Assembly: GCA_034506335.1 (NCBI GenBank)
Contig: JAPDPR010000007.1
Coordinates: 1-64,000 of the forward strand
Direction of reading: 5' to 3'
Source: a candidate division KSB1 bacterium
GTDB taxonomy: Bacteria; Zhuqueibacterota; Zhuqueibacteria; JANLFK01; Oleimicrobiaceae
Length of the DNA stretch: 64,000 nucleotides
The position numbers and the translations under genes were made by a program. Of this stretch, positions 52,405 through 60,986 are shown piece after piece. Within the stretch, counting starts at the first letter, position 1, and each line of letters opens with the position of its first letter. The notes under the pieces are model-generated. The model had not been told where the DNA came from. It searched no databases and was given only the letters and a program-made list of their open reading frames with translations.

Positions 52405-53508
52405 TCAGATTTTCCAGAAAATTCTGCGGCGATACATCCAGTAAAGGATTAACCACCAGACGAGGACATATGCACATGTGTACGTCCACGACGCCGCAGT
52501 CGCGCCCAGAACGGAATCCAGCCACCGCCACAGCGCTTCGCGGACCGACATCGTTGTGCCCCCAACTTGAACCTGCCACTCCTGCAGGGTGTGGACGCGC
52601 ACCATGACGGAGAGGAAATAGGCAGTAATGGCATTCATCCCGAAGACCACAAAAGGAAATGCCCAGGACTTGTATCCCCGCCCTTCAATAAGCCAGTGGA
52701 AGAGGGCAAGGAGAACCGTGGCGATTCCTACCGCAAAGAGGACGAACGAGGCAGTCCAAAGAGCCTTGATCAGCGGCAGCTGGAGACCCAATAGGAGGCC
52801 ACCCCCTGTGCAGGCCAAGCCGATGAACGCAAGAGTGCGGACGCGGCTCCCCACAGCGCCCGTTCCGCTGCGAAGGATGTCGCCCACAATGCTACCCCCG
52901 CATACTAGGGCACCGGTCGGTACTACCGAAACGGCGCCAGCTAGGTGCAACTGGGCAAGGTACTTGTCATTCACGTAGCTGATAATGTTGCAGTCGGGAA
53001 GGAGCGTACCACCAGGACAGCCGGCGAAGGGCACGAAGGAAAGGAGCACCCAATGAGCCGCCAGGAGCAGCACCGCCAACCCTGTGCGGAGCGCAGGAGA
53101 AAGGGCGTACGCGCATGCCCCTACCAGGTAGGCTAGGCCGATCAGCTGGAGGACATCGAGGCCGACTACCACCCGCCTGGCAGTACTGGAAACAAGCACG
53201 ATACCCAACAAGACCAAGATCCCAGCGCGCCGCGCGGCCTTTGTCAGGTAAGAGAGATGCGTGCCGCCTTTTGCTCTAAAGGCGCCGTAGGAAAACGGAA
53301 TGGCCACGCCCACGCAATACAAGAACCAGGGGAAAATCAGGTCGCAGAAGGTTACTCGGCCTCCCCAGGGGGCATGACGAAACCATGAAGGATAGGCCTG
53401 GTCGTGCACGGTGTTGTTGACCATGAGCATGGCGGCGATGGTGAACCCGCGCAGAGCATCCAACGACACGAGTCGCTTCTGCGAGACAAAGGAGAGGCTC
53501 TGGGCCAT
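52405..53508 (-). CDS. Heparan-alpha-glucosaminide N-acetyltransferase-like membrane protein
   Basis: From the ATG at 53506-53508 this is a 367-residue polytopic membrane protein. The N-terminal RLVSLDALRGFTIAAMLMVNN is the hallmark of HGSNAT-type and related acyltransferases. About ten hydrophobic segments follow, and FVVFGMNAITAYFLSVM near the C-terminus is also conserved. Relatives acetylate terminal glucosamine of heparan sulfate across a membrane, or related glycans. No ribosome-binding site is obvious; a GTG at 53541, overlapping the previous gene, is an alternative start. It is the last gene of the locus B unit, 14 bp after a small beta-barrel gene, and fits modification or salvage of amino sugars. 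Confidence 0.85.
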   Translation of the reverse strand: MAQSLSFVSQKRLVSLDALRGFTIAAMLMVNNTVHDQAYPSWFRHAPWGGRVTFCDLIFPWFLYCVGVAIPFSYGAFRAKGGTHLSYLTKAARRAGILVLLGIVLVSSTARRVVVGLDVLQLIGLAYLVGACAYALSPALRTGLAVLLLAAHWVLLSFVPFAGCPGGTLLPDCNIISYVNDKYLAQLHLAGAVSVVPTGALVCGGSIVGDILRSGTGAVGSRVRTLAFIGLACTGGGLLLGLQLPLIKALWTASFVLFAVGIATVLLALFHWLIEGRGYKSWAFPFVVFGMNAITAYFLSVMVRVHTLQEWQVQVGGTTMSVREALWRWLDSVLGATAASWTYTCAYVLVWWLILYWMYRRRIFWKI

Positions 53509-53521
53509 GGAGGAAAGGTTC

Positions 53522-54160
53522 TCAGAATGCAGTTTGCACACCGAAAGTGCAGAAAAGGCTCTGGAGGCCGCTCACGTTTTCCAGGCGCAAAGCGAGCGCA
53601 GGCCAGAGCTCGCCCACGATCAGGCGGTAGCCAATTTCAACAAGAATGCCGAACCGGCCGCCCAATGCCATGCGCGCCCCCATACCACCCTCAAAGGCCC
53701 AGCTCCATTGGTCCTGCTCGCGCGCCGGCACAAACACTTCTGCCAGCTGATACGCTCCGCGTGTGGCTCGCCAATGGTGCAAACCCACGCCGCCGCCAGC
53801 AAAGACCTGTAGCCGACGCCAGGAGGCCAAGGCATGACTTGCGCGCACCGTCGCACTTACGGAACCAAAATACAGATCAAGGTCACGGTAGTAGAGGCGC
53901 GATGTATTCTCCTTGGCCAGTTCAAGGAGCTCCATGCCCACCCGCCACGACCAGCCGCTAGCATCCCATCGTCCCACCTGAATCCCCCCAAAGCGTTGGC
54001 TCGGCGCAAACCACTCTTTCAAAGTGCCAATAGGCGCGACCGTCCCCCAGTGTAACTGTACGCACCACTGACTTTGCTCCTCGGCCGCAAACAACTCATT
54101 CCCTGCCCTAATAAGAACACTCAGTGTTGCCAAGACAAAAACTCGTTTCAGGGTGTGCAC
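53522..54160 (-). CDS. Small exported beta-barrel-like protein, uncharacterised
   Basis: From a GTG at 54158-54160, preceded by AGGGAGAG, this gives 212 residues with a signal peptide (HTLKRVFVLATLSVLIRAG). The mature part alternates short polar and aromatic strands (VQLHWGTVAPIG, WSWRVGMELLEL, LQVFAGGGVGLHHW, FEGGMGARMALGG) and ends in a phenylalanine, as outer membrane barrels do. I recognise no family. It lies 28 bp after a similar gene and 13 bp before the acetyltransferase-like gene, in the locus B unit. Confidence 0.65.
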   Translation of the reverse strand: MHTLKRVFVLATLSVLIRAGNELFAAEEQSQWCVQLHWGTVAPIGTLKEWFAPSQRFGGIQVGRWDASGWSWRVGMELLELAKENTSRLYYRDLDLYFGSVSATVRASHALASWRRLQVFAGGGVGLHHWRATRGAYQLAEVFVPAREQDQWSWAFEGGMGARMALGGRFGILVEIGYRLIVGELWPALALRLENVSGLQSLFCTFGVQTAF

Positions 54161-54188
54161 GGGGACGGCTCTCCCTGGCTTGTCTCCC

Positions 54189-54944
54189 TCAGTACAAAAA
54201 GACCAATGCGCCCACCAGCTCCCCAAGTGTGGTCATGGGGAAGCGTTCGTAGCTCCTCCCTCCTGCGGGAAAGATGCGGCCGCATGCAGCACTTACGCGT
54301 AAGCATACGTAGCGTTGCACCATCAACTCGCACCCCACCTCAAACCGCGCGGCGTACACAACACCTTTGCGCACCTCCGCATGGTTGTAGTAGTCGTAAA
54401 CAAACACATAGTTCAGTTCTGGAAAATGCTTCTCCCAGACTTCGTGCAGGCGGAGCGTCCGCTCATAGAACAACGCTCCCGCGCCAACTGCCAGATGCAG
54501 TGCGGCCTTCCCTTTGTCCGGCCAACGCAGCGTGACAAGCGGCATTAGTTCGGTCATGTAGAGGTGTTGATCAGGCGTGAACGTGGCTCGATATGACTTG
54601 TCCCTTGACTGGAGATCGCGCACATAGTTGCCGTAGAATCGCTGCCAAAAGGCCCACCCCCACTGCTCCACTGCCCTGTCCTGCTCGATCTGTAGGTCGA
54701 AATAGCCTGCCCGTATCCCGAGGCCAACCGCGCGTGTGAGGCGGAAAGAGGCGGCGCATCCCGTCGCCCAACCGTTCACTTGCCGCAGGCCCTGACCCTT
54801 CTTTAGTCCAAACCCATGGTCATAGGCCGCCCAGGCGCTCACAGACACAGGCTGCAACTTCTGGGCAGAGGCCCCGCTCCAGAGCACCCAAAGCCCCACC
54901 ACGAGACAGGCTACTCTGCCAACGCTTGAATTCACCAACGGCAC
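54189..54944 (-). CDS. Small exported beta-barrel-like protein, uncharacterised
   Basis: This 251-residue protein has a signal peptide (residues 1-27, ending ASAQ) and strand-like repeats (VSVSAWAAYDHGFGL, AVGLGIRAGYFDLQ, ALHLAVGAGALFYERTL) ending in LVGALVFLY, consistent with an outer membrane barrel. GAGGA abuts the GTG used here, so the real start may be the TTG or GTG two or three codons later. It lies directly after the locus B PorV-like gene. It is similar in size and style to the next gene, but I cannot show that the two are homologous. The function is unknown. Confidence 0.65.
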   Translation of the reverse strand: MPLVNSSVGRVACLVVGLWVLWSGASAQKLQPVSVSAWAAYDHGFGLKKGQGLRQVNGWATGCAASFRLTRAVGLGIRAGYFDLQIEQDRAVEQWGWAFWQRFYGNYVRDLQSRDKSYRATFTPDQHLYMTELMPLVTLRWPDKGKAALHLAVGAGALFYERTLRLHEVWEKHFPELNYVFVYDYYNHAEVRKGVVYAARFEVGCELMVQRYVCLRVSAACGRIFPAGGRSYERFPMTTLGELVGALVFLY

Positions 54945-54947
54945 TCC

Positions 54948-55916
54948 TCAAAACTCTGCAGAAAAGCTCACGCGCAACACTGACTGAAGGCGGTGATAGT
55001 CGGTGTGCGCCAAGTCAAAACAGACGAGCCCACGGCCTGTCCTCTTCTTGACACCAAATCCGAGGGTGAGGCCCTCCTCGTCATAGTTGAACTTGTACCC
55101 GGTCCGTAGCGCCACGAGATCTGCCAACCAGCACTCTGCTCCCACGTGCAGACGCTCGCTATAGTCGCTCGGATGCAAAGCGTCGGCCGCAACCGTGAGG
55201 CGGTACTGGCTGCTGGTGCTCCCCAAGAGCTCCATGGCCGCCCCAAGCCGAAAAACCATAGGCATCTTGAACGAGTCGCCGATGTATCGGCTATCCACAC
55301 CAAAGTTCTGCACATAGCCTCCCAGGCGCAGGGAACGGAATCCGGTCGTGTAGACCATCCCCAAATCGACGAGAACGTTATCGGAGCTATAAACGGCAAT
55401 TCGTTCGCGCACATAGCGCAGGGTTAAGCCGTAGGAAAACCAAGCGGTGGCTTGATGGGCATAGGACAGCCCTATCGCCAGAGCTTCGGCGCTGTAGGTG
55501 CCACGTACGATGTAAGCACCACCTGGATTGTCAATATCGGCATTGACGGTTTCTACCATCTCACCTAGATCGAGCCGGTTGACGCCAAGTCCGCACACGC
55601 CCATGCGCCCGGGAAGCCGCAATGCAAGTGCGCACGCCTGGTGACTCGTCTCTGCCAGGTACGGGGCATAGGACACGCTCAGCGCCCGCATGCCGCCAAG
55701 GTGCGCAAGGAGGGCGGGATTGACAAAAAGCGCCTCCGGACCGGCATCAACCAGCGCCACGCCCACATCACCCAGAGCCGCCACGCGGGCAGTGACCGGT
55801 ATCTCAAGAAATGTGTAGCCAGCCGTGCCCACCTTGCGAAACTGCGCCTGGCCTGGAATGGCGACTGCCACGGCAAGCAGGAGCGCCAGAACCGGTCTGT
55901 GCATTGCGCACTTCAT
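54948..55916 (-). CDS. PorV/PorQ-family outer membrane protein (locus B)
   Basis: This 322-residue protein has a signal peptide (to about residue 24). The mature N-terminus KVGTAGYTFLEIPVTARVAALGDVGVALV, then LFVNPALLAHLGG, is typical of PorQ/PorV. It is a FadL-like barrel of the type IX secretion pathway. The C-terminal strand region is normal. The ATG follows GAGGTG. The gene lies 4 bp after the sorting-tail protein gene, as its paralogue does in locus A. Confidence 0.88.
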   Translation of the reverse strand: MKCAMHRPVLALLLAVAVAIPGQAQFRKVGTAGYTFLEIPVTARVAALGDVGVALVDAGPEALFVNPALLAHLGGMRALSVSYAPYLAETSHQACALALRLPGRMGVCGLGVNRLDLGEMVETVNADIDNPGGAYIVRGTYSAEALAIGLSYAHQATAWFSYGLTLRYVRERIAVYSSDNVLVDLGMVYTTGFRSLRLGGYVQNFGVDSRYIGDSFKMPMVFRLGAAMELLGSTSSQYRLTVAADALHPSDYSERLHVGAECWLADLVALRTGYKFNYDEEGLTLGFGVKKRTGRGLVCFDLAHTDYHRLQSVLRVSFSAEF

Positions 55917-55920
55917 ACAG

Positions 55921-58035
55921 TCACCTCACGACACAAAACTTGCCGATGCGGGTGGCCCCTCTCGTCGCCTGCGCGTGCGAGGTAAGGTGGTAAATGTAGC
56001 AACCGCTCTCCGCAAACTGACCAAAATCGGTAACCTGATCCCATTGCGCAATTCCGGTATCCTCGGTGTGTTCAATTGTCGCGACCAAGTCGCCGCGGAT
56101 GGTGTAAATCCGGATGGTACACGGGCTTGGGATATTCATGAACGAGATTACATCCTGAGCACCAGGTGTAATGAAGCCCGAACGCATGACAAAAGGATTG
56201 GGCACAACGAGCACCTGGTCAAGCGTCGTGTTGACCGCCGAAAATGTGGCCACAAATGGGGTAGTTGTATGATTCGGGTAGAAAGAGCTCTCCAATACAG
56301 GGACCCGGTTGCTATTGGTCTCCGGGAAGACGGCGGTGAGGTCAGGAGGCCAGTGATCATGGCCCGTATCGAAAGCAGAAACAGCGTAGTAGTATCCAAA
56401 ACCAACGACGACCTGAGAGTCGACAAAGGTGTAAGTGTGCGAAATCGGGTCAAAATACCTTGGATCGCTGATCTGTACCTCTGCAATTCGCTGCCAGGGG
56501 CCTATGGGCAAATAGTCAGAGCGATAGATGCGATAGCCGGCCACATCATAGGCCTCCTGACCAGAATAGTCCTGGTCCGGCAGGAGCTCTCCCGCAGCAT
56601 CCCAGCGGATAATGTTCCCCACCCTCGTACCGGTCAGTCGCGCAAGCTCTATGTGCTCCGGCGCGGCAGGCGGATCCGGCACGTTGTACTGATGGTCGAA
56701 ATTGAACTGAGCTCTTTGTGCCGTGGCGTTGAGGTCCGCCAGGCTTGCCTTGGCAATGTCTTGCTCCGTAGTGGCGGGGTCAAACACCACCTCAGAGCTC
56801 ACGCTGCCAACCAATTCGGCCATCACCACGCGCAGCGAATCACCCGGACCAAGGTCCCAGGGCCCCAGCGAAACCATTGTCCACATCCGGGACCTCCCCC
56901 AGCGCTCGTCAGCCAGGCCTTGAGGAAAGAGTATGGCCTGGTAGGTATTGCGCAGGTCCCTCATGGCACTGTACCACTGCTCGTTCGTCTCGAGGCCGGT
57001 GAAGGGAAAAGCGTGCGCCGGCTCGCTCACGGACCAACCCACCTGATTGATGGCATTGACCTGACCGCGTTTGTTTGGCGAAACATACAGGAACTTGATC
57101 CCTGCGAATGCGGGTGCCAGCCATTCTTTGCCGCCCCGTGGGCCGCCACTGCCATACACATAGGGGTCGAATTTCTCGTTGCCGGGGGCTTGGGTGTAGT
57201 CATCCGCCCAGCCATAGACCATTCTCTGCCGCGCATCATACAAGAAACGGTTGTTCAAGGCTCCTGGCGGCAACTGAGGAAAGAGCATGGTCCATCCCCG
57301 CGCGTTGATGGAAAAGGCGTAGGTGAAAAGCACGTACAGGTCCTGGACAACGGAGTCCTGGGCGAGCATCCGATAGACTTCTGGCGAGGCCACCTGTGGG
57401 TCGAAGATATGCCCCTCGCGGGCTATGTTGGTGATGACGTATTCGATGATGATGTACTTCTCATCCTTTGCGGACCCGCTCCAACACCGGACCGTCCGCT
57501 TTACCCGCACGGGCAAGAAACGAGGGGGACGATATGGAAAGCGGTATTGCGGGTTGAACTCCCACGCTGTGTCAATCACCTCTTCCGCTTCTCCAGGGTC
57601 TGTACGCAGCCAATAGTTCTCACCGTTGGGCCAGCGCAGGCGGTGGCGGAGGAGAAGGTATGGGCTGTCGGTGGGGGATAGCCCGACCGAGGTCGCAAAC
57701 ATAGCCCAATCGGCAACTCCCCAGACGCTGTCCCGGGTGGAGGGGCGCAATCCGCCGGCCCAAAATCCGCCCCCCACGTGGTGGCTGGTGCCTCCGCCCA
57801 CTTGGCGTGGAATCAGCTCCGGGTCGAAGCCTGGCCAGTCCATCCCGTAGCCCTTACGTGCCCAGTTCTGGAATACCGGCCCCATCTTGGCCACGTTCAC
57901 GGTCTCCCATAGCTGTCCTCGCGTAAGCGGTATGGCCGTGGCTTCCACTTGCGCAGCGCTCCTCACTGCGAGGCCCGCGCAGACCGCAGCCGCGGCTAGC
58001 AAAAGGCACCAGCGAAACGCACTCTCTTGTCGCAT
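55921..58035 (-). CDS. Secreted protein with C-terminal sorting tail (locus B)
   Basis: From the ATG at 58033-58035 this is a 704-residue exported protein with a signal peptide (WCLLLAAAAVCAGLAVRSAAQ). Most of it is unassigned; a fibronectin-like segment with DVAGYRIYRSDYLPIGPWQ lies near residue 500. The last 100 residues (VVPNPFVMRSGFI, FMNIPSPCTIRIYTIRGDLV, GKFCVVR) form a Por-secretion type sorting tail. The TTG at 58053 is a possible alternative start overlapping the receptor gene. It lies between the TonB receptor and PorV-like genes, just as 39909-42443 does in locus A. Confidence 0.8.
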   Translation of the reverse strand: MRQESAFRWCLLLAAAAVCAGLAVRSAAQVEATAIPLTRGQLWETVNVAKMGPVFQNWARKGYGMDWPGFDPELIPRQVGGGTSHHVGGGFWAGGLRPSTRDSVWGVADWAMFATSVGLSPTDSPYLLLRHRLRWPNGENYWLRTDPGEAEEVIDTAWEFNPQYRFPYRPPRFLPVRVKRTVRCWSGSAKDEKYIIIEYVITNIAREGHIFDPQVASPEVYRMLAQDSVVQDLYVLFTYAFSINARGWTMLFPQLPPGALNNRFLYDARQRMVYGWADDYTQAPGNEKFDPYVYGSGGPRGGKEWLAPAFAGIKFLYVSPNKRGQVNAINQVGWSVSEPAHAFPFTGLETNEQWYSAMRDLRNTYQAILFPQGLADERWGRSRMWTMVSLGPWDLGPGDSLRVVMAELVGSVSSEVVFDPATTEQDIAKASLADLNATAQRAQFNFDHQYNVPDPPAAPEHIELARLTGTRVGNIIRWDAAGELLPDQDYSGQEAYDVAGYRIYRSDYLPIGPWQRIAEVQISDPRYFDPISHTYTFVDSQVVVGFGYYYAVSAFDTGHDHWPPDLTAVFPETNSNRVPVLESSFYPNHTTTPFVATFSAVNTTLDQVLVVPNPFVMRSGFITPGAQDVISFMNIPSPCTIRIYTIRGDLVATIEHTEDTGIAQWDQVTDFGQFAESGCYIYHLTSHAQATRGATRIGKFCVVR

Positions 58036-58049
58036 GCAAGCTCTCACAC

Positions 58050-60986
58050 TCAAAACCCCAATCCCACGGTAAAATAGATCTCGCGTGGGGCGTTACGATA
58101 GGCGCGGAAGTAGCTAAGTTTATAGATCTTGGCCTGAGGGTCGTTTGGGTCACTGCTGGAGGGCGGCGTGTCCCTGCTGATGCCATACTCAACCCAGTTG
58201 CGCAGCTCCTCGCCCGCAAGTGGGGTAAGCCAGCGATCGTTCAACAGATTCTCAATGCGGACCGATAACAGAGGTTGAAGCGAACCAAGCGGGACCCGCA
58301 CCTGGAGGCCTAGGTCTGTCTTTGCCTCCAGTGGGTAGCGCCGGTTGTTGACTACGTCGGTGAACTCATCGTAGCTGGTCACATACGTGAACGGTGAACC
58401 ACTGCGCGCCTGGTATATCACAGTGAGCACCACATCCTTCAGCCGCTCCCCTCCCAAGAGTTCTCGCCACACCCGGCCCGGCACCGTGTAGGAGAGTAAG
58501 GCGCGAAACGAATGCGTACGGTCCTCCTCGGTCAGAAAGTCGTTGGCGCTCCGGCGTTCCACTACACTGCGCGGGTCACTGGGATTTTCATAAACGTCGA
58601 TGGCCCCATAGGCTCCCTGAGAGGTGCGGGCGAAAGCGTAACTCAAGCGGTATTTCCACTCTCCGGGAGCCACCCTTTCCAGCGCCACCTCTATGCCCCG
58701 TGAGGCACCGTAGCCGTTGTTCTCGTAGGTGAGGTAGTAAGGATTCTGCGGCGCCTCCTGTTGCGAACCGGTAGGCGAGTGCACGCGCGCGCTTACCGTT
58801 TGGTTGACGCGGTCATTGTAGTAAGCCGCCACGTCCAGGCGATGCGTCCCGGCAAGACTCTGCTGCAGACCCACTTCGTAGCTTACGGTCTTCTTGAACC
58901 CCAGATCGGCATTCCCGTACATGCGCCAGCCTTGCCATGTGTTCTTGGAGAGCGCATGGCGGAAGAGCGGCATAGAGTGAAAATGGCCATACTGGAGACG
59001 GAAAGCCGTGCGCTCCCCCACCGGAAACGAAAGGCCAAAACGCGGCGACACGGCAAGATGACTTTTCGAGCGGCGCGTGCGTGGGTCCCCTACGTCGCCG
59101 ACATACGGTCCTCCGCCCTGCCCTGTGCCCTGGTAGAACGGCCGAAAGCGGTCGACAGGGACGGGGGCGTTCATGTTGAACGCGTCCAGCCGAAGCCCAG
59201 CATTGACCACCATGCCTTGGAACTCCATCTTGTCCTGCGCGTATGCGGCCACGTACAGTGGGTATGCGTGATAGTACTCCGCAAAGCCCGAATAGGCGAC
59301 AAACGAATTAATACGCGCTCCTGACTCGCCTGCATACCGCGTGTCCCAATACTGCCCACGTGCGCCAAGCTTCAGTTGGTGTCGGGGAGTCACCTGGCTG
59401 GTCAGATCCGCGCTCACGTTCCACACGTCCGTCTGCGCGTCGAGGGCATACAGGGAGGTAAACTCGTAAACAATGCGCCGAAAGTCCTCATCCCACGGGC
59501 CCGCGGGCACCAATCTCGGGTCAGTTGCAGTAATGATGGGCAGGTTGCGCTCCACGTACCGCTCACGCTGATGCCATGCGGCGATTTCAAAGAACGTACG
59601 TGGGCCAAAAACCCTTGTCCACGAAAGCGTCCGCGCGGTCGTGATCTCATCCTTCGGACTCTCCAGAACCAGGCAATACTTCCAGGTTGGATATTGCCCA
59701 ATCACAGAAGCCCAACGGATATCGTCGGAGCCAGACCAAACCGCCCCGTGATGCGCCTGATACTGGCCCATCAGCTTGAGCTTGTCCGCGTTGCCTATTC
59801 GCCAGCTCAGATTCAGCACATAGTTCTGGTAGGTCTGCACCCGTTCTACGCTGGGAATACGAAGAGGGGCAGATCGATACTCGCCAGAGACGTAGAAGCG
59901 CAGCCGGTCGCCACCCCCAAGAGGGCCGCCGAACCCGAACATGTAGCGTTGATAGACTAGTTTCCGGTAGTCGTACACGCCCAGCGGATTAGAGGAATTG
60001 TTCGGCCCCGGGCTGTGGTTAGCGACCCAACGATTGTAGTAATAAGTCCTCAGCGAGTCGTCTGGGATGCCCGGCGCATTTTTGTCTCGCCACTCCTGCC
60101 ACTTAGCAAATGTACCCCAGCGCTGCCATTCAATGGTCTCCGACCCGTATAGATAGGGGCCGAAGTGGTACTTGCCCGGAGGACGTATTTCCACCCGCAG
60201 TTCTCCGTGGAAGGTCTCCTCACCCTCTTTGGTCACCACCTTTACCACTCCCGACTGGGCGTTGCCGTACTCTGCACTAAAACCGCCGGAGATGATTTCC
60301 ATCTGTTTTACACCCAACGGGTTAAAATCGTATTTCCAGCTTGTGTTTGACTTTTCACCATAGAGGTTGTAGCCGGGAACACCTGTGTTAGAAGCGATTT
60401 GCTCCACCCCGTTTATCTGGAATTGGAGTTCGAATGCTCCCCCGCCACGGATCGAGAAGGTACCATTGGGGTTACGGGTCACCCCGGCGTCCAACTCCAG
60501 CACCCGCCGCAGCCCCTCCACTGGGGCCGTCTCAATCTCCCGCGCCTCCATCACCTTTGCCGTCGCGGTCAGGTCCCGCACTACCGCCGGCCGTGCCGCT
60601 TCCACCACCAGTGGCGCCATCTCCAGGACCGTTGTTTCCAGGGTAAAATCGATGGTGGTCGTCCGGTCTACAACCACCGTCACCCCTCGCACCAGCACGC
60701 TGCGGTAGCCGATCATTCGCGCCACCAGCGTATAGGTACCAGGAGGCACGTTGAGAATGTAGTACTCCCCCTCCCGACCGGTTGCCGCACCAAGTGTGGT
60801 ACCCTGGATGATCACGTTTGCCCCTGGTAGACCTTGCTTGGTCTCGGCATCGGTGACCTTACCAGCGATCTTCCCCTTCGGTACCTGGCCCGAAAGGTGT
60901 CCAGACCAAGTCAACAAGAGAAGACACCCAATTGTAGCACTGGCCACCCCACGGAGCGCCCGCATTCTGTTCTTCAGCACGTTCAT
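58050..60986 (-). CDS. TonB-dependent receptor with carboxypeptidase-regulatory-like N-domain (locus B)
   Basis: This 978-residue receptor is a paralogue of the one at 42484. A signal peptide is followed by KIAGKVTDAETKQGLPGAN and EYYILNVPPGTYTL (regulatory-like domain), a plug domain with RGGGAFELQFQINGVEQ and AEYGNAQSGVVKVVTKEG, and a long barrel to the C-terminal GLGF. It should import a bulky substrate across the outer membrane. Its ATG overlaps the stop of the GH10-like gene (ATGA), so the hydrolase and receptor are co-translated. No SusD-like lipoprotein gene is seen anywhere in the window. Confidence 0.92.
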   Translation of the reverse strand: MNVLKNRMRALRGVASATIGCLLLLTWSGHLSGQVPKGKIAGKVTDAETKQGLPGANVIIQGTTLGAATGREGEYYILNVPPGTYTLVARMIGYRSVLVRGVTVVVDRTTTIDFTLETTVLEMAPLVVEAARPAVVRDLTATAKVMEAREIETAPVEGLRRVLELDAGVTRNPNGTFSIRGGGAFELQFQINGVEQIASNTGVPGYNLYGEKSNTSWKYDFNPLGVKQMEIISGGFSAEYGNAQSGVVKVVTKEGEETFHGELRVEIRPPGKYHFGPYLYGSETIEWQRWGTFAKWQEWRDKNAPGIPDDSLRTYYYNRWVANHSPGPNNSSNPLGVYDYRKLVYQRYMFGFGGPLGGGDRLRFYVSGEYRSAPLRIPSVERVQTYQNYVLNLSWRIGNADKLKLMGQYQAHHGAVWSGSDDIRWASVIGQYPTWKYCLVLESPKDEITTARTLSWTRVFGPRTFFEIAAWHQRERYVERNLPIITATDPRLVPAGPWDEDFRRIVYEFTSLYALDAQTDVWNVSADLTSQVTPRHQLKLGARGQYWDTRYAGESGARINSFVAYSGFAEYYHAYPLYVAAYAQDKMEFQGMVVNAGLRLDAFNMNAPVPVDRFRPFYQGTGQGGGPYVGDVGDPRTRRSKSHLAVSPRFGLSFPVGERTAFRLQYGHFHSMPLFRHALSKNTWQGWRMYGNADLGFKKTVSYEVGLQQSLAGTHRLDVAAYYNDRVNQTVSARVHSPTGSQQEAPQNPYYLTYENNGYGASRGIEVALERVAPGEWKYRLSYAFARTSQGAYGAIDVYENPSDPRSVVERRSANDFLTEEDRTHSFRALLSYTVPGRVWRELLGGERLKDVVLTVIYQARSGSPFTYVTSYDEFTDVVNNRRYPLEAKTDLGLQVRVPLGSLQPLLSVRIENLLNDRWLTPLAGEELRNWVEYGISRDTPPSSSDPNDPQAKIYKLSYFRAYRNAPREIYFTVGLGF

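Noticed and set aside
55825-57681. Plus-strand open frame (618 codons) opposite locus B genes
   Set aside because: It spans two well-supported minus-strand genes and shows no domain of its own.
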